Assembly (NCBI GenBank): GCA_046590855.1
Contig: JBKJTJ010000328.1
Coordinates: 1 to 14,641, forward strand
DNA from: JACMOY01 sp046590855
Lineage (GTDB): Bacteria; Actinomycetota; Actinomycetes; Actinomycetales; Angustibacteraceae
Direction of reading: 5' to 3'
Length of the DNA stretch: 14,641 nucleotides
The notes beneath the pieces are model-generated. The model did not search any database, was not told the DNA's origin, and saw only the letters and a program-made list of their open reading frames with translations. Made by a program: the position numbers and the translations under genes. This document shows positions 6,966 through 13,454 of this stretch, piece after piece. How positions within the stretch are numbered: the first letter of the stretch is position 1; the number at the start of each line of letters is the position of its first letter.

Positions 6966-6993
6966 TTCTACGCCAACCGGGGCCCCAGCACAA
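6965..6993 (-). promoter_or_regulatory. Promoter of the DUF222-HNH gene, leaderless
   Basis: On the minus strand TTGTGC (6993-6988) and TAGAAT (6970-6965) are separated by 17 bases. The -10 matches TATAAT in five of six positions; the -35 matches TTGACA only in its TTG. Seven bases after the -10 comes the TTG at 6957, so the transcript should begin at or next to the start codon. The SOS box overlaps the last base of the -10 and extends over the start. Confidence 0.55.
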
Positions 6994-7014
6994 GACCCTG
7001 AGCGGCAATCCACA

Positions 7015-7890
7015 TCAGATGCACGTCGAGGTCTCAGCCCGACGCGCCTCGCCGCGTCGCACGACGCGGTGGATCTCGTCCACGATCAGCGGCCACAGCG
7101 CCGGCGGCAGGTCGTGACCCATGCCGGGCACCATGACCAGCCGCGCACCGGGCACCGCTGCTGCGACGGCCCGGCCACCGCTCACGGCCACGAGGGGGTC
7201 GGCGTCGCCGTGCAGCACCAGCGTGGGCACGCGCACCCCGCGCAGGGCCGCCGTCCGGTCGGGGGCGCGAACCACCGCGAGCAGCTGGCGCAGGCTGCCG
7301 CGCGGGTGGTGGCCGCGGTCGTAGCAGCGAGCACCGAGGTCGCGAAGCCGGTCGGGGTCGACCGGGTACGCCGGGCTGCCGATGGCCTGCACCACCCGCG
7401 CGAACAGCTCACCCGCCTCGACGCGGTCCCGGACCCGCCGGCGCAGCGGCAGCCGCAGCAGCAGGGACGCGCGGGGCCGGCCCACCCGGCGCGACCCGGT
7501 GCTGCTGGCGATGCAGGTGAGCGACAGCACCCGCTGCGGCCACGTGGTCGCCACGACCTGGGTGACCATGGCGCCCATGGACGTGCCCACCAGGTGCGCA
7601 GCGGGCACGCCGAGGGCGTCCAGCAGACCGACGGTGTCCGCGGCCAGGTCGTCGAGGGAGTAGGCCAGGAGCCGACGTCCGGGCAGGTGGGTGGACCCGC
7701 CGGTGTCGCGGTTGTCGAACCGCACGACGTGCAGACCCCGGGCCGCCAGGGCGGTGCAGACGTCGTCCGGCCACGCCAGCATCTGGGTGCCCTGCCCCAT
7801 CACCAGCAGCACGGTCGGGTGCTCGCGGTCGCCGAGCTCCTGGTGGGCCAGCCGCACCTCGCCGACCTGGGCCCAGCGCACGGGTTGCAC
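7015..7890 (-). CDS. Alpha/beta hydrolase (DNRDTG subgroup, RdmC-like)
   Basis: A 291-residue cytoplasmic alpha/beta hydrolase if started at the GTG at 7890. V-L-L-V-M-G-Q-G (27-34) forms the oxyanion-hole strand, and R-F-D-N-R-D-T-G-G-S (57-66) is the conserved D-N-R-D-T-G-x-S motif seen in RdmC-like esterases and related actinobacterial hydrolases. The nucleophile elbow is G-T-S-M-G with Ser104. L-H-G-D-A-D-P (226-232) gives the acid Asp231, and G-M-G-H (256-259) the base His259, so the triad is complete. Substrate unknown; an ester or small-molecule hydrolase is most likely. The start is uncertain: GTG codons at 7908 and 7881 also fit, none with a good ribosome site. Readings beyond 7931 would overlap hisF and are not credible. 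It is divergent from hisF with a gap of about 40 bases and lies 57 bases upstream of the SOS-controlled gene. Confidence 0.83.
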   Translation of the reverse strand: MQPVRWAQVGEVRLAHQELGDREHPTVLLVMGQGTQMLAWPDDVCTALAARGLHVVRFDNRDTGGSTHLPGRRLLAYSLDDLAADTVGLLDALGVPAAHLVGTSMGAMVTQVVATTWPQRVLSLTCIASSTGSRRVGRPRASLLLRLPLRRRVRDRVEAGELFARVVQAIGSPAYPVDPDRLRDLGARCYDRGHHPRGSLRQLLAVVRAPDRTAALRGVRVPTLVLHGDADPLVAVSGGRAVAAAVPGARLVMVPGMGHDLPPALWPLIVDEIHRVVRRGEARRAETSTCI

Positions 7891-7917
7891 CCGGCCATGG
7901 TGGACCACCGGCGCCCG

Positions 7918-7923
7918 TAGGCT
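7918..7923 (+). promoter_or_regulatory. Putative -10 element of hisF (leaderless)
   Basis: TAGGCT is followed by exactly seven bases and the hisF ATG at 7931. No ribosome binding site is visible between them, which fits a leaderless transcript. A TTGCAC at 7885-7890 is too far (27 bases) to be its -35. The element lies in the short divergent gap with the alpha/beta hydrolase gene. Confidence 0.45.
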
Positions 7924-7930
7924 GACCCGC

Positions 7931-8695
7931 ATGAGTTTGGCGGTGCGCGTCATCCCGTGCCTGGACGTCGACGCCGGCCGGGTCGTCAAGGGGGTCAACT
8001 TCGCCGACCTGCGCGACGCCGGCGACCCCGTCGAGCTGGCCCGCCGCTACGACGCCCAGGGCGCCGACGAGCTCACCTTCCTCGACGTCACGGCCTCCAG
8101 CGACAGCCGGGCGACGACGTACGACGTGGTGGCGCGCACCGCCGAACAGGTGTTCATCCCGCTCACGGTGGGCGGCGGGGTGCGCAGCGTGCGCGACGTC
8201 GACCTGCTGCTGCGCGCTGGCGCCGACAAGGTCGGTGTCAACACCGCGGCCATCGCCCGTCCCCAGCTGGTCGCCGAGGTGGCTGACCGGTTCGGGGCGC
8301 AGGTGCTCGTGCTGAGCATCGACGCGCGCCGCTGCGGCGACCTCACGGCCTCCGGCTTCGAGGTCACCACCCACGGCGGGCGCCGCGGGACGGGGATCGA
8401 CGCCGTCGGCTGGGCCGTCGAGGCGGCCCGGCTCGGCGCGGGCGAGATCCTGCTGGACGCGATGGACGCCGACGGCACCAAGACCGGGTTCGACCTCGAG
8501 CTGCTGACCGCCGTTCGCGCGGTCATCGACGTGCCGCTCATCGCGAGCGGCGGCGCCGGGGCGGTCGAGCACTTCGCCCCCGCGGTTGACGCCGGGGCCG
8601 ACGCCGTGCTGGCCGCGAGCGTATTCCACTTCGGCGAGCTGACGATCGGGCAGGTCAAGGCCGCGCTCGCCGAGGCGGGCCACCCCGTGCGGTGA
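7931..8695 (+). CDS. hisF: Imidazole glycerol phosphate synthase, cyclase subunit HisF
   Basis: A 254-residue HisF, the normal length. It is a (beta/alpha)8 barrel that, with the glutaminase HisH, turns PRFAR plus ammonia into imidazole glycerol phosphate and AICAR in histidine synthesis. The N-terminal R-V-I-P-C-L-D-V-D places catalytic Asp12, and V-L-S-I-D-A-R (127-133) places Asp131, the equivalents of the two known catalytic aspartates. Phosphate-binding features V-G-G-G-V-R (80-85) and S-G-G-A-G (206-210) are present, as is D-G-T-K-T-G (181-186). The ATG at 7931 starts right at the first beta strand. The gene ends four bases before the convergent TIGR03085 gene. hisH and hisA are not in the window, so this copy is separated from other his genes on this side apart from hisI about 4.4 kb downstream. 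Confidence 0.97.
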   Translation: MSLAVRVIPCLDVDAGRVVKGVNFADLRDAGDPVELARRYDAQGADELTFLDVTASSDSRATTYDVVARTAEQVFIPLTVGGGVRSVRDVDLLLRAGADKVGVNTAAIARPQLVAEVADRFGAQVLVLSIDARRCGDLTASGFEVTTHGGRRGTGIDAVGWAVEAARLGAGEILLDAMDADGTKTGFDLELLTAVRAVIDVPLIASGGAGAVEHFAPAVDAGADAVLAASVFHFGELTIGQVKAALAEAGHPVR

Positions 8696-8699
8696 GCCG

Positions 8700-9332
8700 C
8701 TACAACGCCGAGGGCGTCGTCCGCAGCGACTGCACGGCCGCGTCGGCGCCGTCCAGGTGCACCTGCGCGACCTCGCGCCGACCGAACGCGAACAGCAGCA
8801 GCTCACCGGGCGGGCCCTCGACGCGGACGACGGGGTCGCCGGCGCGCACCGAAGTGCGGCCGTAGCCCGGCGCCACCAGCTGGACGCCGACGGCGGCCTT
8901 GCGCAGCGCCAGCCGGCCGACGACCGAGCAGGCCCGCCACAGGGCCCGCTGCTCGTCGTCGGGCAGCGGACGCGCGGTCCACGAGGTCTGGGCGCGCAGC
9001 ACGTCCTCGTGGTGGACGAAGAACTCCGCGGTGTTGACCAGCTCGTCGACGGCCCCGATCCGGGTCGGGTGCCAGGACGGCGGCCCCGACCGCACCGCGT
9101 CGACGAGCTCGGCGAACGGCTGGTTCGCCAGGCCGCGCTGCAGGGCGGTGGCGTGGCCGGCGAACCGCGGCACCACCTGGCCGAGCTGGGCGTCGGGACG
9201 GCGCTCGCGGATCACCAGGTGGGCGGCCAGGTCGCTCGTGCGCCACCCCTCGCACAGCGTCGGGGCGTCGGGGCCGAGCCGAAGCAGGGTCGCGCACAGG
9301 TCGAGGCGCTCGGCGCGGGCGTGGTTGGTCAT
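8700..9332 (-). CDS. TIGR03085 family metal-binding protein (mycothiol-dependent isomerase / DinB-like fold)
   Basis: A 210-residue protein of the MDMPI/DinB-like superfamily, resembling TIGR03085. The N-terminus M-T-N-H-A-R-A-E-R-L and L-C-E-G-W-R-T-S-D-L-A-A-H-L (26-39) are typical. Probable metal ligands are His38 and the E-F-F-V-H pair Glu103/His107, which correspond to the His and E-x-x-x-H ligands of mycothiol-dependent maleylpyruvate isomerase. Superfamily members use thiol cofactors such as mycothiol, but no reaction is known for this subgroup and none is assigned. Such genes recur near hisF/hisI in actinobacteria. The ATG at 9332 has AGGA seven bases upstream; the same bases also form a CAGGAT that could act as a -10. 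It is convergent with hisF (four-base gap) and divergent from the ABC exporter genes. Confidence 0.82.
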   Translation of the reverse strand: MTNHARAERLDLCATLLRLGPDAPTLCEGWRTSDLAAHLVIRERRPDAQLGQVVPRFAGHATALQRGLANQPFAELVDAVRSGPPSWHPTRIGAVDELVNTAEFFVHHEDVLRAQTSWTARPLPDDEQRALWRACSVVGRLALRKAAVGVQLVAPGYGRTSVRAGDPVVRVEGPPGELLLFAFGRREVAQVHLDGADAAVQSLRTTPSAL

Positions 9333-9338
9333 GGCCCG

Positions 9339-9344
9339 ATCCTG
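9339..9344 (-). promoter_or_regulatory. CAGGAT: ribosome site or -10 of the TIGR03085 gene
   Basis: On the minus strand CAGGAT stands six bases before the ATG at 9332. It contains AGGA, seven bases from the start, a workable Shine-Dalgarno sequence, but its form and spacing also match the -10-like elements before hisF and hisI. Sequence alone does not choose between the two roles. Confidence 0.3.
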
Positions 9345-9367
9345 CCACCCGCCCTCCGTGCCAAACT

Positions 9368-9382
9368 GGCGGGCGGCCCGCC
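9368..9382. repeat. 15-base palindrome in the TIGR03085/ABC divergent gap
   Basis: GGCGGGC-G-GCCCGCC is a perfect seven-base inverted repeat about one central base, roughly mid-way in the 92-base divergent gap. A small GCCA-AAC-TGGC inverted repeat (9360-9370) overlaps its left edge. It could be an operator for the exporter genes, but GC-rich palindromes of this size are not rare in such DNA. Confidence 0.3.
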
Positions 9383-9424
9383 GCGAGCGTCGGGCGACCA
9401 CCCCCACGAATCGAGAGCGAGCGC

Positions 9425-11242
9425 GTGACCGAGCGCCCCTACACCCTGCGCCGCGGCGTCTACGTGCTCGGCCAGGGCATCCGCCGCGCGCCCCGCACCT
9501 TCGCCGTCGCCGTGGTCGGCAGCGCCCTGTACGGCGTGATGACGGCCGGCACGGCCTGGGCGCTGGGCCGGGTCACCGCCGACGTCATCACCCCGGCCTT
9601 TCGCTCAGGACGCCTGGACGCCGGGCGGCTGGCCGGCGGCGCGGGGCTGATGTCCGCCGTGGTCCTGCTGCTCGTGGCCGGCGTGATCCTGCGTCGCGTC
9701 GCCGCGGGCCGCACGGTCTACGACCTCGGCGCGATCTACCGCCGACGGGTCACGGCCCAGTACCTGCGGCTGCCGCTGTCGTGGCACGGCCGGCACCCCG
9801 CCGGCCAGCTGCTGTCGAACGCGAACGCGGACGTCGAGGCCACCTGGCAGGTCTTCGCGCCGCTGCCGATGGCGATCGGGGTCGTCGTGATGCTCGTCGT
9901 CGCAGCGGTCTCGATGGTCCTGGCCGATCCCGTGCTGGCCCTGATCGGGCTGTGCGTGTTCCCGATCGTGTTCGTCGTCAACGTGCTGTTCCAGCGCCGG
10001 ATGTCGCCGCGCGTCACCCTCGCCCAGCAGCTGCGGGCCGACGTCTCGGACGTCGCGCACGAGAGCTTCGAGGGCGCGATGGTGATCAAGGCCATGGGTC
10101 GCGAGGCCGGTGAGACGGCCCGGTTCGCCACCACCGCACACCGCCTGCGCGCGGCCAACGTCGACGTCGGCCGCACCCGGGGCGTGTTCGACCCGATCAT
10201 GGAGGCGATCCCGAGCCTCGGCACCCTCGCCGTCCTCGCCGTCGGGGCGGCCCGCGTGGCCTCCGGCGCGACGACCGCGTCCGACGTCGTCCAGGTGGCG
10301 TACCTGTTCTCGCTGCTGGCCTTCCCGGTGCGGGCCTTGGGCTGGGTGCTCGGCGAGCTGCCGCGCAGCGTCGTCGGCTGGGACCGCGTCGACGCCGTGC
10401 TGCGCGCCACCGGCGGGCTCGAGTACGGCGACGCGACCCTCGACGGCACCGGCGCGGCAGCCGTCGCGCTGCGGCACGTGGACTTCGCGCACGTCGACGT
10501 CGAGGGCCGCTCCGTGCCGGCCCTGACCGACGTGACGTTCGACGTCGCCCCCGGCAGCACGACGGCGATCGTGGGCGCCACCGGCTCGGGCAAGTCCACC
10601 ATCACCGCGCTGCTGGGGCGCCTGGTCGACCCCGACCGGGGAGCCGTGAGCATCGACGGCGTCGACCTGCGCGAGGTCGTCGAGGGCGGCGTCGCCGGGG
10701 CGGCGTCGCTGGTGGCTCAGCAGACCTTCCTGTTCGACGACACGGTGCGCGGCAACATCACCCTCGGCGACCCGGCGCTGGACGACCACGACGACCGGCG
10801 GGTCTGGGCCGCGCTTCGGCTGGCGCAGGCCGACGCGTTCGTCGCTGGCCTCGCGCACGGGCTCGACACCCAGGTGGGCGAGCGGGGCACCACCCTCTCG
10901 GGCGGTCAGCGCCAGCGGATCGCGCTCGCCCGCGCCCTGGTGCGGCGTCCCCGCCTGCTGGTGCTGGACGACGCCACCAGCGCCGTCGACCCGCACGTCG
11001 AGGCGGCGATCCTCGCCGGCCTGCGCGAGTCCGGCGACGGGACGACCGTGGTGGTCGTGGCCTACCGCAAGGCCACCATCGCGCTCGCCGACGACGTCGT
11101 CCTCGTCGAGCACGGCCGGGTGCTCGACCGCGGCAGCCACGCCGACCTCACCCGGCGCAGCGCGCCCTACCGGCACCTGGTCGAGGCCTACGAGCGCGAG
11201 GCGCAGGCCCGGGCGGACGCCGAGGCCGGGGTGCCCGCGTGA
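9425..11242 (+). CDS. ABC exporter subunit with degenerate ATP site (half-transporter 1)
   Basis: A 605-residue ABC half-exporter: about six membrane helices (near 25-48, 71-92, 145-165, 168-189, 258-280, 288-310) fused to an ATPase domain. Walker A is G-A-T-G-S-G-K-S (384-391) and the signature is canonical L-S-G-G-Q (491-495). However, Walker B reads L-V-L-D-D (512-516), so Asp516 replaces the catalytic Glu, and the H-loop reads V-A-Y-R with Tyr547 in place of His. These changes mark the non-hydrolytic ATP site of heterodimeric exporters. The partner is the next gene, which begins inside this gene's stop codon (GTGA overlap). The substrate is unknown; such pairs often export drugs, lipids or peptides. 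The GTG at 9425 is preceded by a weak GAGAG ribosome site. It is divergent from the TIGR03085 gene. Confidence 0.92.
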   Translation: MTERPYTLRRGVYVLGQGIRRAPRTFAVAVVGSALYGVMTAGTAWALGRVTADVITPAFRSGRLDAGRLAGGAGLMSAVVLLLVAGVILRRVAAGRTVYDLGAIYRRRVTAQYLRLPLSWHGRHPAGQLLSNANADVEATWQVFAPLPMAIGVVVMLVVAAVSMVLADPVLALIGLCVFPIVFVVNVLFQRRMSPRVTLAQQLRADVSDVAHESFEGAMVIKAMGREAGETARFATTAHRLRAANVDVGRTRGVFDPIMEAIPSLGTLAVLAVGAARVASGATTASDVVQVAYLFSLLAFPVRALGWVLGELPRSVVGWDRVDAVLRATGGLEYGDATLDGTGAAAVALRHVDFAHVDVEGRSVPALTDVTFDVAPGSTTAIVGATGSGKSTITALLGRLVDPDRGAVSIDGVDLREVVEGGVAGAASLVAQQTFLFDDTVRGNITLGDPALDDHDDRRVWAALRLAQADAFVAGLAHGLDTQVGERGTTLSGGQRQRIALARALVRRPRLLVLDDATSAVDPHVEAAILAGLRESGDGTTVVVVAYRKATIALADDVVLVEHGRVLDRGSHADLTRRSAPYRHLVEAYEREAQARADAEAGVPA

Positions 11243-13035
11243 GCGTGGCCGAGGAGCAGCAGCGGATCGGTAGCGCCGCCGTCCCGACGGTGGCCCAGAC
11301 GCTGCGCCGCGGAGTGCAGCTCTCGCCCGAGCTGCGGACCGGCATCGGGGTGACGCTGCTGCTGGCCGTGGGGGCGACCGGCGGCCGGGTCGTGGTGCCG
11401 TTCGCCGTCCAGCAGACGATCGACCGCGGGCTGATGGCGCCCACCGGGCCGGACGCCGGCGCGGTCACCGGGCTGCTCGTCGGTGCCGCCGCCCTGGTCG
11501 CGCTGACCGCGGTGTGCGCGTACTTCGTCAACCTGCGGTTGTTCCGCGCGACCGAGGGTGGCCTCGCGACCCTGCGCATCGGTGCCTTCCGTCACGTCCA
11601 CGACCTGTCGGTGCTGACCCAGAACACCGAGCGGCGCGGGTCGCTGGTCTCGCGGGTGACCAGCGACGTCGACACCATCTCGAACTTCGTGCAGTTCGGT
11701 GGGCTGCTGCTGATCCTGTCCGCGCTGCAGCTCACCGTGGCGACCGTCCTGATGCTCGCCTACTCGCCGCTGCTGACGGCCGTGGTGTGGGGCTGCTTCC
11801 TGCCGGTGTTCGCGCTGGCCCGGCCCATGCAGCGCGCGGTGTCCGCCGCCTACGGGCGGGTGCGCGAGCGGGTCGGCGGCGTCCTGTCAGCGGTGTCCGA
11901 GTCGGTGGTCGGCGCCTCGACGATCCGCGCGTACGCCGTCGAGCGACGTACCGGCGAGCGCGTCGACGCCGCGGTCGAGGCGCACCGCGTCGCGGCGGTG
12001 CAGGCCCAGACCCGTGTCGCGCTCACCTTCTCGACCGGCGTCCTGGTCAGCGGCCTGGTCAGCGTCATGGTCGTCGTGGTCGGCACCTGGCGCGGGGTGC
12101 ACGGCCACCTCAGCCTCGGCGAGCTGCTCGCGTTCCTGTTCCTCGTCCAGCTGTTCACCGGGCCGGTCCAGATCGGCACCGAGGTGCTGAACGAGCTGCA
12201 GAACGCGGTCGCCGGCTGGCGCCGGGTGCTCGCCGTCGTCGACACCCCGGCCGACGTGGCCGACCCCGGCGACGACGGCCAGGCGCTGCCCCGCGGCCCG
12301 ATCACCGTGCGGTTCGACCACGTGTCGTACGCCTACCCGGGCGGCCCGACGGTGCTGCACGACGTCGACCTGACCATCGCCCCCCGCAGCCGGGTCGCGA
12401 TCGTCGGTGAGACCGGCTCGGGCAAGACGACGTTCGCCAAGCTGCTGACTCGCCTGATGGACCCCTCGACCGGCACGGTCCTGGTCGACGAGGTGGACCT
12501 GCGCGACGTCCGGTTCTCGTCGCTGCGCGAGCGGGTCGTGCTCGTGCCGCAGGACGGGTTCCTGTTCGACGACACGCTGCTCGCGAACGTGCGGTTCGCC
12601 CGCCCGGACGCGTCGAGCGACGAGGTGCGCCTCGCGTTCACCGAGCTCGGCCTCAGCGACTGGCTCGAGTCGCTGCCGCGCGGTCTGGAGACGGCGGTCG
12701 GCCAGCGCGGCGAGTCGCTCTCGGCCGGCGAGCGCCAGCTGGTCGCCCTGGCTCGGGCCTACCTCGCCGACCCCGACCTGCTGGTGCTCGACGAGGCCAC
12801 CTCCGCCGTCGACCCGGCCACCGAGGTGCGCATCCAGCGCGCGCTGGACGGCCTGAGCCGAGGTCGCACCGCGATCTCGATCGCCCACCGGCTCTCGACC
12901 GCCGAGGCCGCCGACGAGGTGCTGGTCGTCGACGCCGGGTGCGTCGTCGAGCGCGGCCCGGCCCGCGAGCTGGTCGGTCGCGGTGGCGCCTACGCCCGGC
13001 TGCACCAGAGCTGGGTCGCGCAGCGCTCGGTCTGA
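11239..13035 (+). CDS. ABC exporter subunit with catalytic ATP site (half-transporter 2)
   Basis: A 598-residue ABC half-exporter with N-terminal membrane domain (helices near 36-58, 75-97, 152-174, 177-195 and two more before about 310) and C-terminal ATPase. Walker A is G-E-T-G-S-G-K-T (390-397), Walker B L-V-L-D-E with catalytic Glu519, and the H-loop I-A-H-R with His550, all canonical. Its signature is L-S-A-G-E (494-498) instead of L-S-G-G-Q. In the heterodimer this weak signature faces the defective Walker site of subunit 1, while the good LSGGQ of subunit 1 faces this subunit's complete site, giving one active and one regulatory site. The GTG start overlaps the upstream stop by four bases, so the two are made from one mRNA by coupled translation. 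A GC-rich hairpin follows its stop. Confidence 0.93.
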   Translation: MSVAEEQQRIGSAAVPTVAQTLRRGVQLSPELRTGIGVTLLLAVGATGGRVVVPFAVQQTIDRGLMAPTGPDAGAVTGLLVGAAALVALTAVCAYFVNLRLFRATEGGLATLRIGAFRHVHDLSVLTQNTERRGSLVSRVTSDVDTISNFVQFGGLLLILSALQLTVATVLMLAYSPLLTAVVWGCFLPVFALARPMQRAVSAAYGRVRERVGGVLSAVSESVVGASTIRAYAVERRTGERVDAAVEAHRVAAVQAQTRVALTFSTGVLVSGLVSVMVVVVGTWRGVHGHLSLGELLAFLFLVQLFTGPVQIGTEVLNELQNAVAGWRRVLAVVDTPADVADPGDDGQALPRGPITVRFDHVSYAYPGGPTVLHDVDLTIAPRSRVAIVGETGSGKTTFAKLLTRLMDPSTGTVLVDEVDLRDVRFSSLRERVVLVPQDGFLFDDTLLANVRFARPDASSDEVRLAFTELGLSDWLESLPRGLETAVGQRGESLSAGERQLVALARAYLADPDLLVLDEATSAVDPATEVRIQRALDGLSRGRTAISIAHRLSTAEAADEVLVVDAGCVVERGPARELVGRGGAYARLHQSWVAQRSV

Positions 13036-13036
13036 C

Positions 13037-13058
13037 CCGGTGGCGGCACGCCGACCGG
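13037..13058 (+). terminator. GC-rich hairpin after the ABC pair, possible terminator
   Basis: Starting two bases after the exporter stop codon: CCGGT and GGCG pair with CGCC and ACCGG around a three-base GCA loop, with one bulged G (13053). The nine-pair stem has no T-tract after it, like many actinobacterial hairpin terminators. It separates the exporter operon from hisI. Confidence 0.45.
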
Positions 13059-13070
13059 AGGCCGACCCGG

Positions 13071-13076
13071 CAGAAT
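13071..13076 (+). promoter_or_regulatory. Possible -10 element of hisI
   Basis: CAGAAT (five of six matches to the TAGAAT form seen before the DUF222-HNH gene) lies six bases before the hisI GTG at 13083. It lies just downstream of the hairpin that follows the exporter genes, so a new transcript hisI-trpE could start here, leaderless. No -35 is visible. Confidence 0.35.
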
Positions 13077-13082
13077 GGACGG

Positions 13083-13454
13083 GTGCCCGACACCTCCGCC
13101 CGCTCGTCGCTGGACCCCGCCGTGGCCGCCCGCCTCAAGCGCGACGCCGACGGCCTGGTCTGCGCCGTCGTCCAGCAGCACGACAGCGGCGCCGTCCTGA
13201 TGGTCGGCTGGATGGACGACGAGGCGCTGCACCGCACGCTGACCAGCGGCCGGGTCACGTTCTGGAGCCGCAGCCGCAGCGAGTACTGGCGCAAGGGCGA
13301 CACCAGCGGTCACGTTCAGCACGTGAAGTCTGTCGCCCTGGACTGCGACGGGGACGCCCTGCTCGTGCGGGTCGACCAGGTCGGGGCGGCCTGCCACACC
13401 GGCGCCCCCACCTGCTTCGAGGGGCACGACCTCGCGGCCGTGGTCGGCCCGTGA
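13083..13454 (+). CDS. hisI: Phosphoribosyl-AMP cyclohydrolase
   Basis: A 123-residue stand-alone HisI, without the HisE pyrophosphohydrolase domain. It opens the purine ring of phosphoribosyl-AMP, the third step of histidine synthesis, as a zinc enzyme dimer in the cytoplasm. Diagnostic motifs are M-V-G-W-M-D-D-E-A-L, then T-F-W-S-R-S-R-S-E-Y-W-R-K-G-D-T-S-G-H, the D-C-D-G-D metal-binding acidic cluster, and A-C-H-T-G-A-P-T-C-F, whose Cys residues bind zinc. The GTG at 13083 gives a normal short N-terminal helix before the first motif; upstream codons would run into the exporter gene. Its TGA stop overlaps the trpE GTG (GTGA), so hisI and trpE are coupled, an arrangement also met in other actinobacteria. 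Confidence 0.96.
   Translation: MPDTSARSSLDPAVAARLKRDADGLVCAVVQQHDSGAVLMVGWMDDEALHRTLTSGRVTFWSRSRSEYWRKGDTSGHVQHVKSVALDCDGDALLVRVDQVGAACHTGAPTCFEGHDLAAVVGP

Noticed and set aside
6958..7008. Upstream TTG start (7008) for the DUF222-HNH gene
   Set aside because: This TTG lies upstream of the -35/-10 pair and so would not be in the predicted transcript; the residues it adds look unlike a family N-terminus.
6130..7920. Long open plus-strand frame (596 codons) across the DUF222-HNH and alpha/beta hydrolase genes
   Set aside because: Its translation is rich in Arg, His, Gln, Pro and Gly with no domain, and it is antisense to two genes with intact catalytic motifs; an artefact of high GC.
7891..7998. 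N-terminal extension of the alpha/beta hydrolase into hisF
   Set aside because: It would overlap the hisF start by up to 68 bases, adds no conserved residues and has no ribosome site; starts at 7881-7908 fit better.
9605..11176. Minus-strand open frame of 523 codons opposite the first ABC gene
   Set aside because: Shadow of the codon pattern of the ABC gene; no recognisable domain or start signal.
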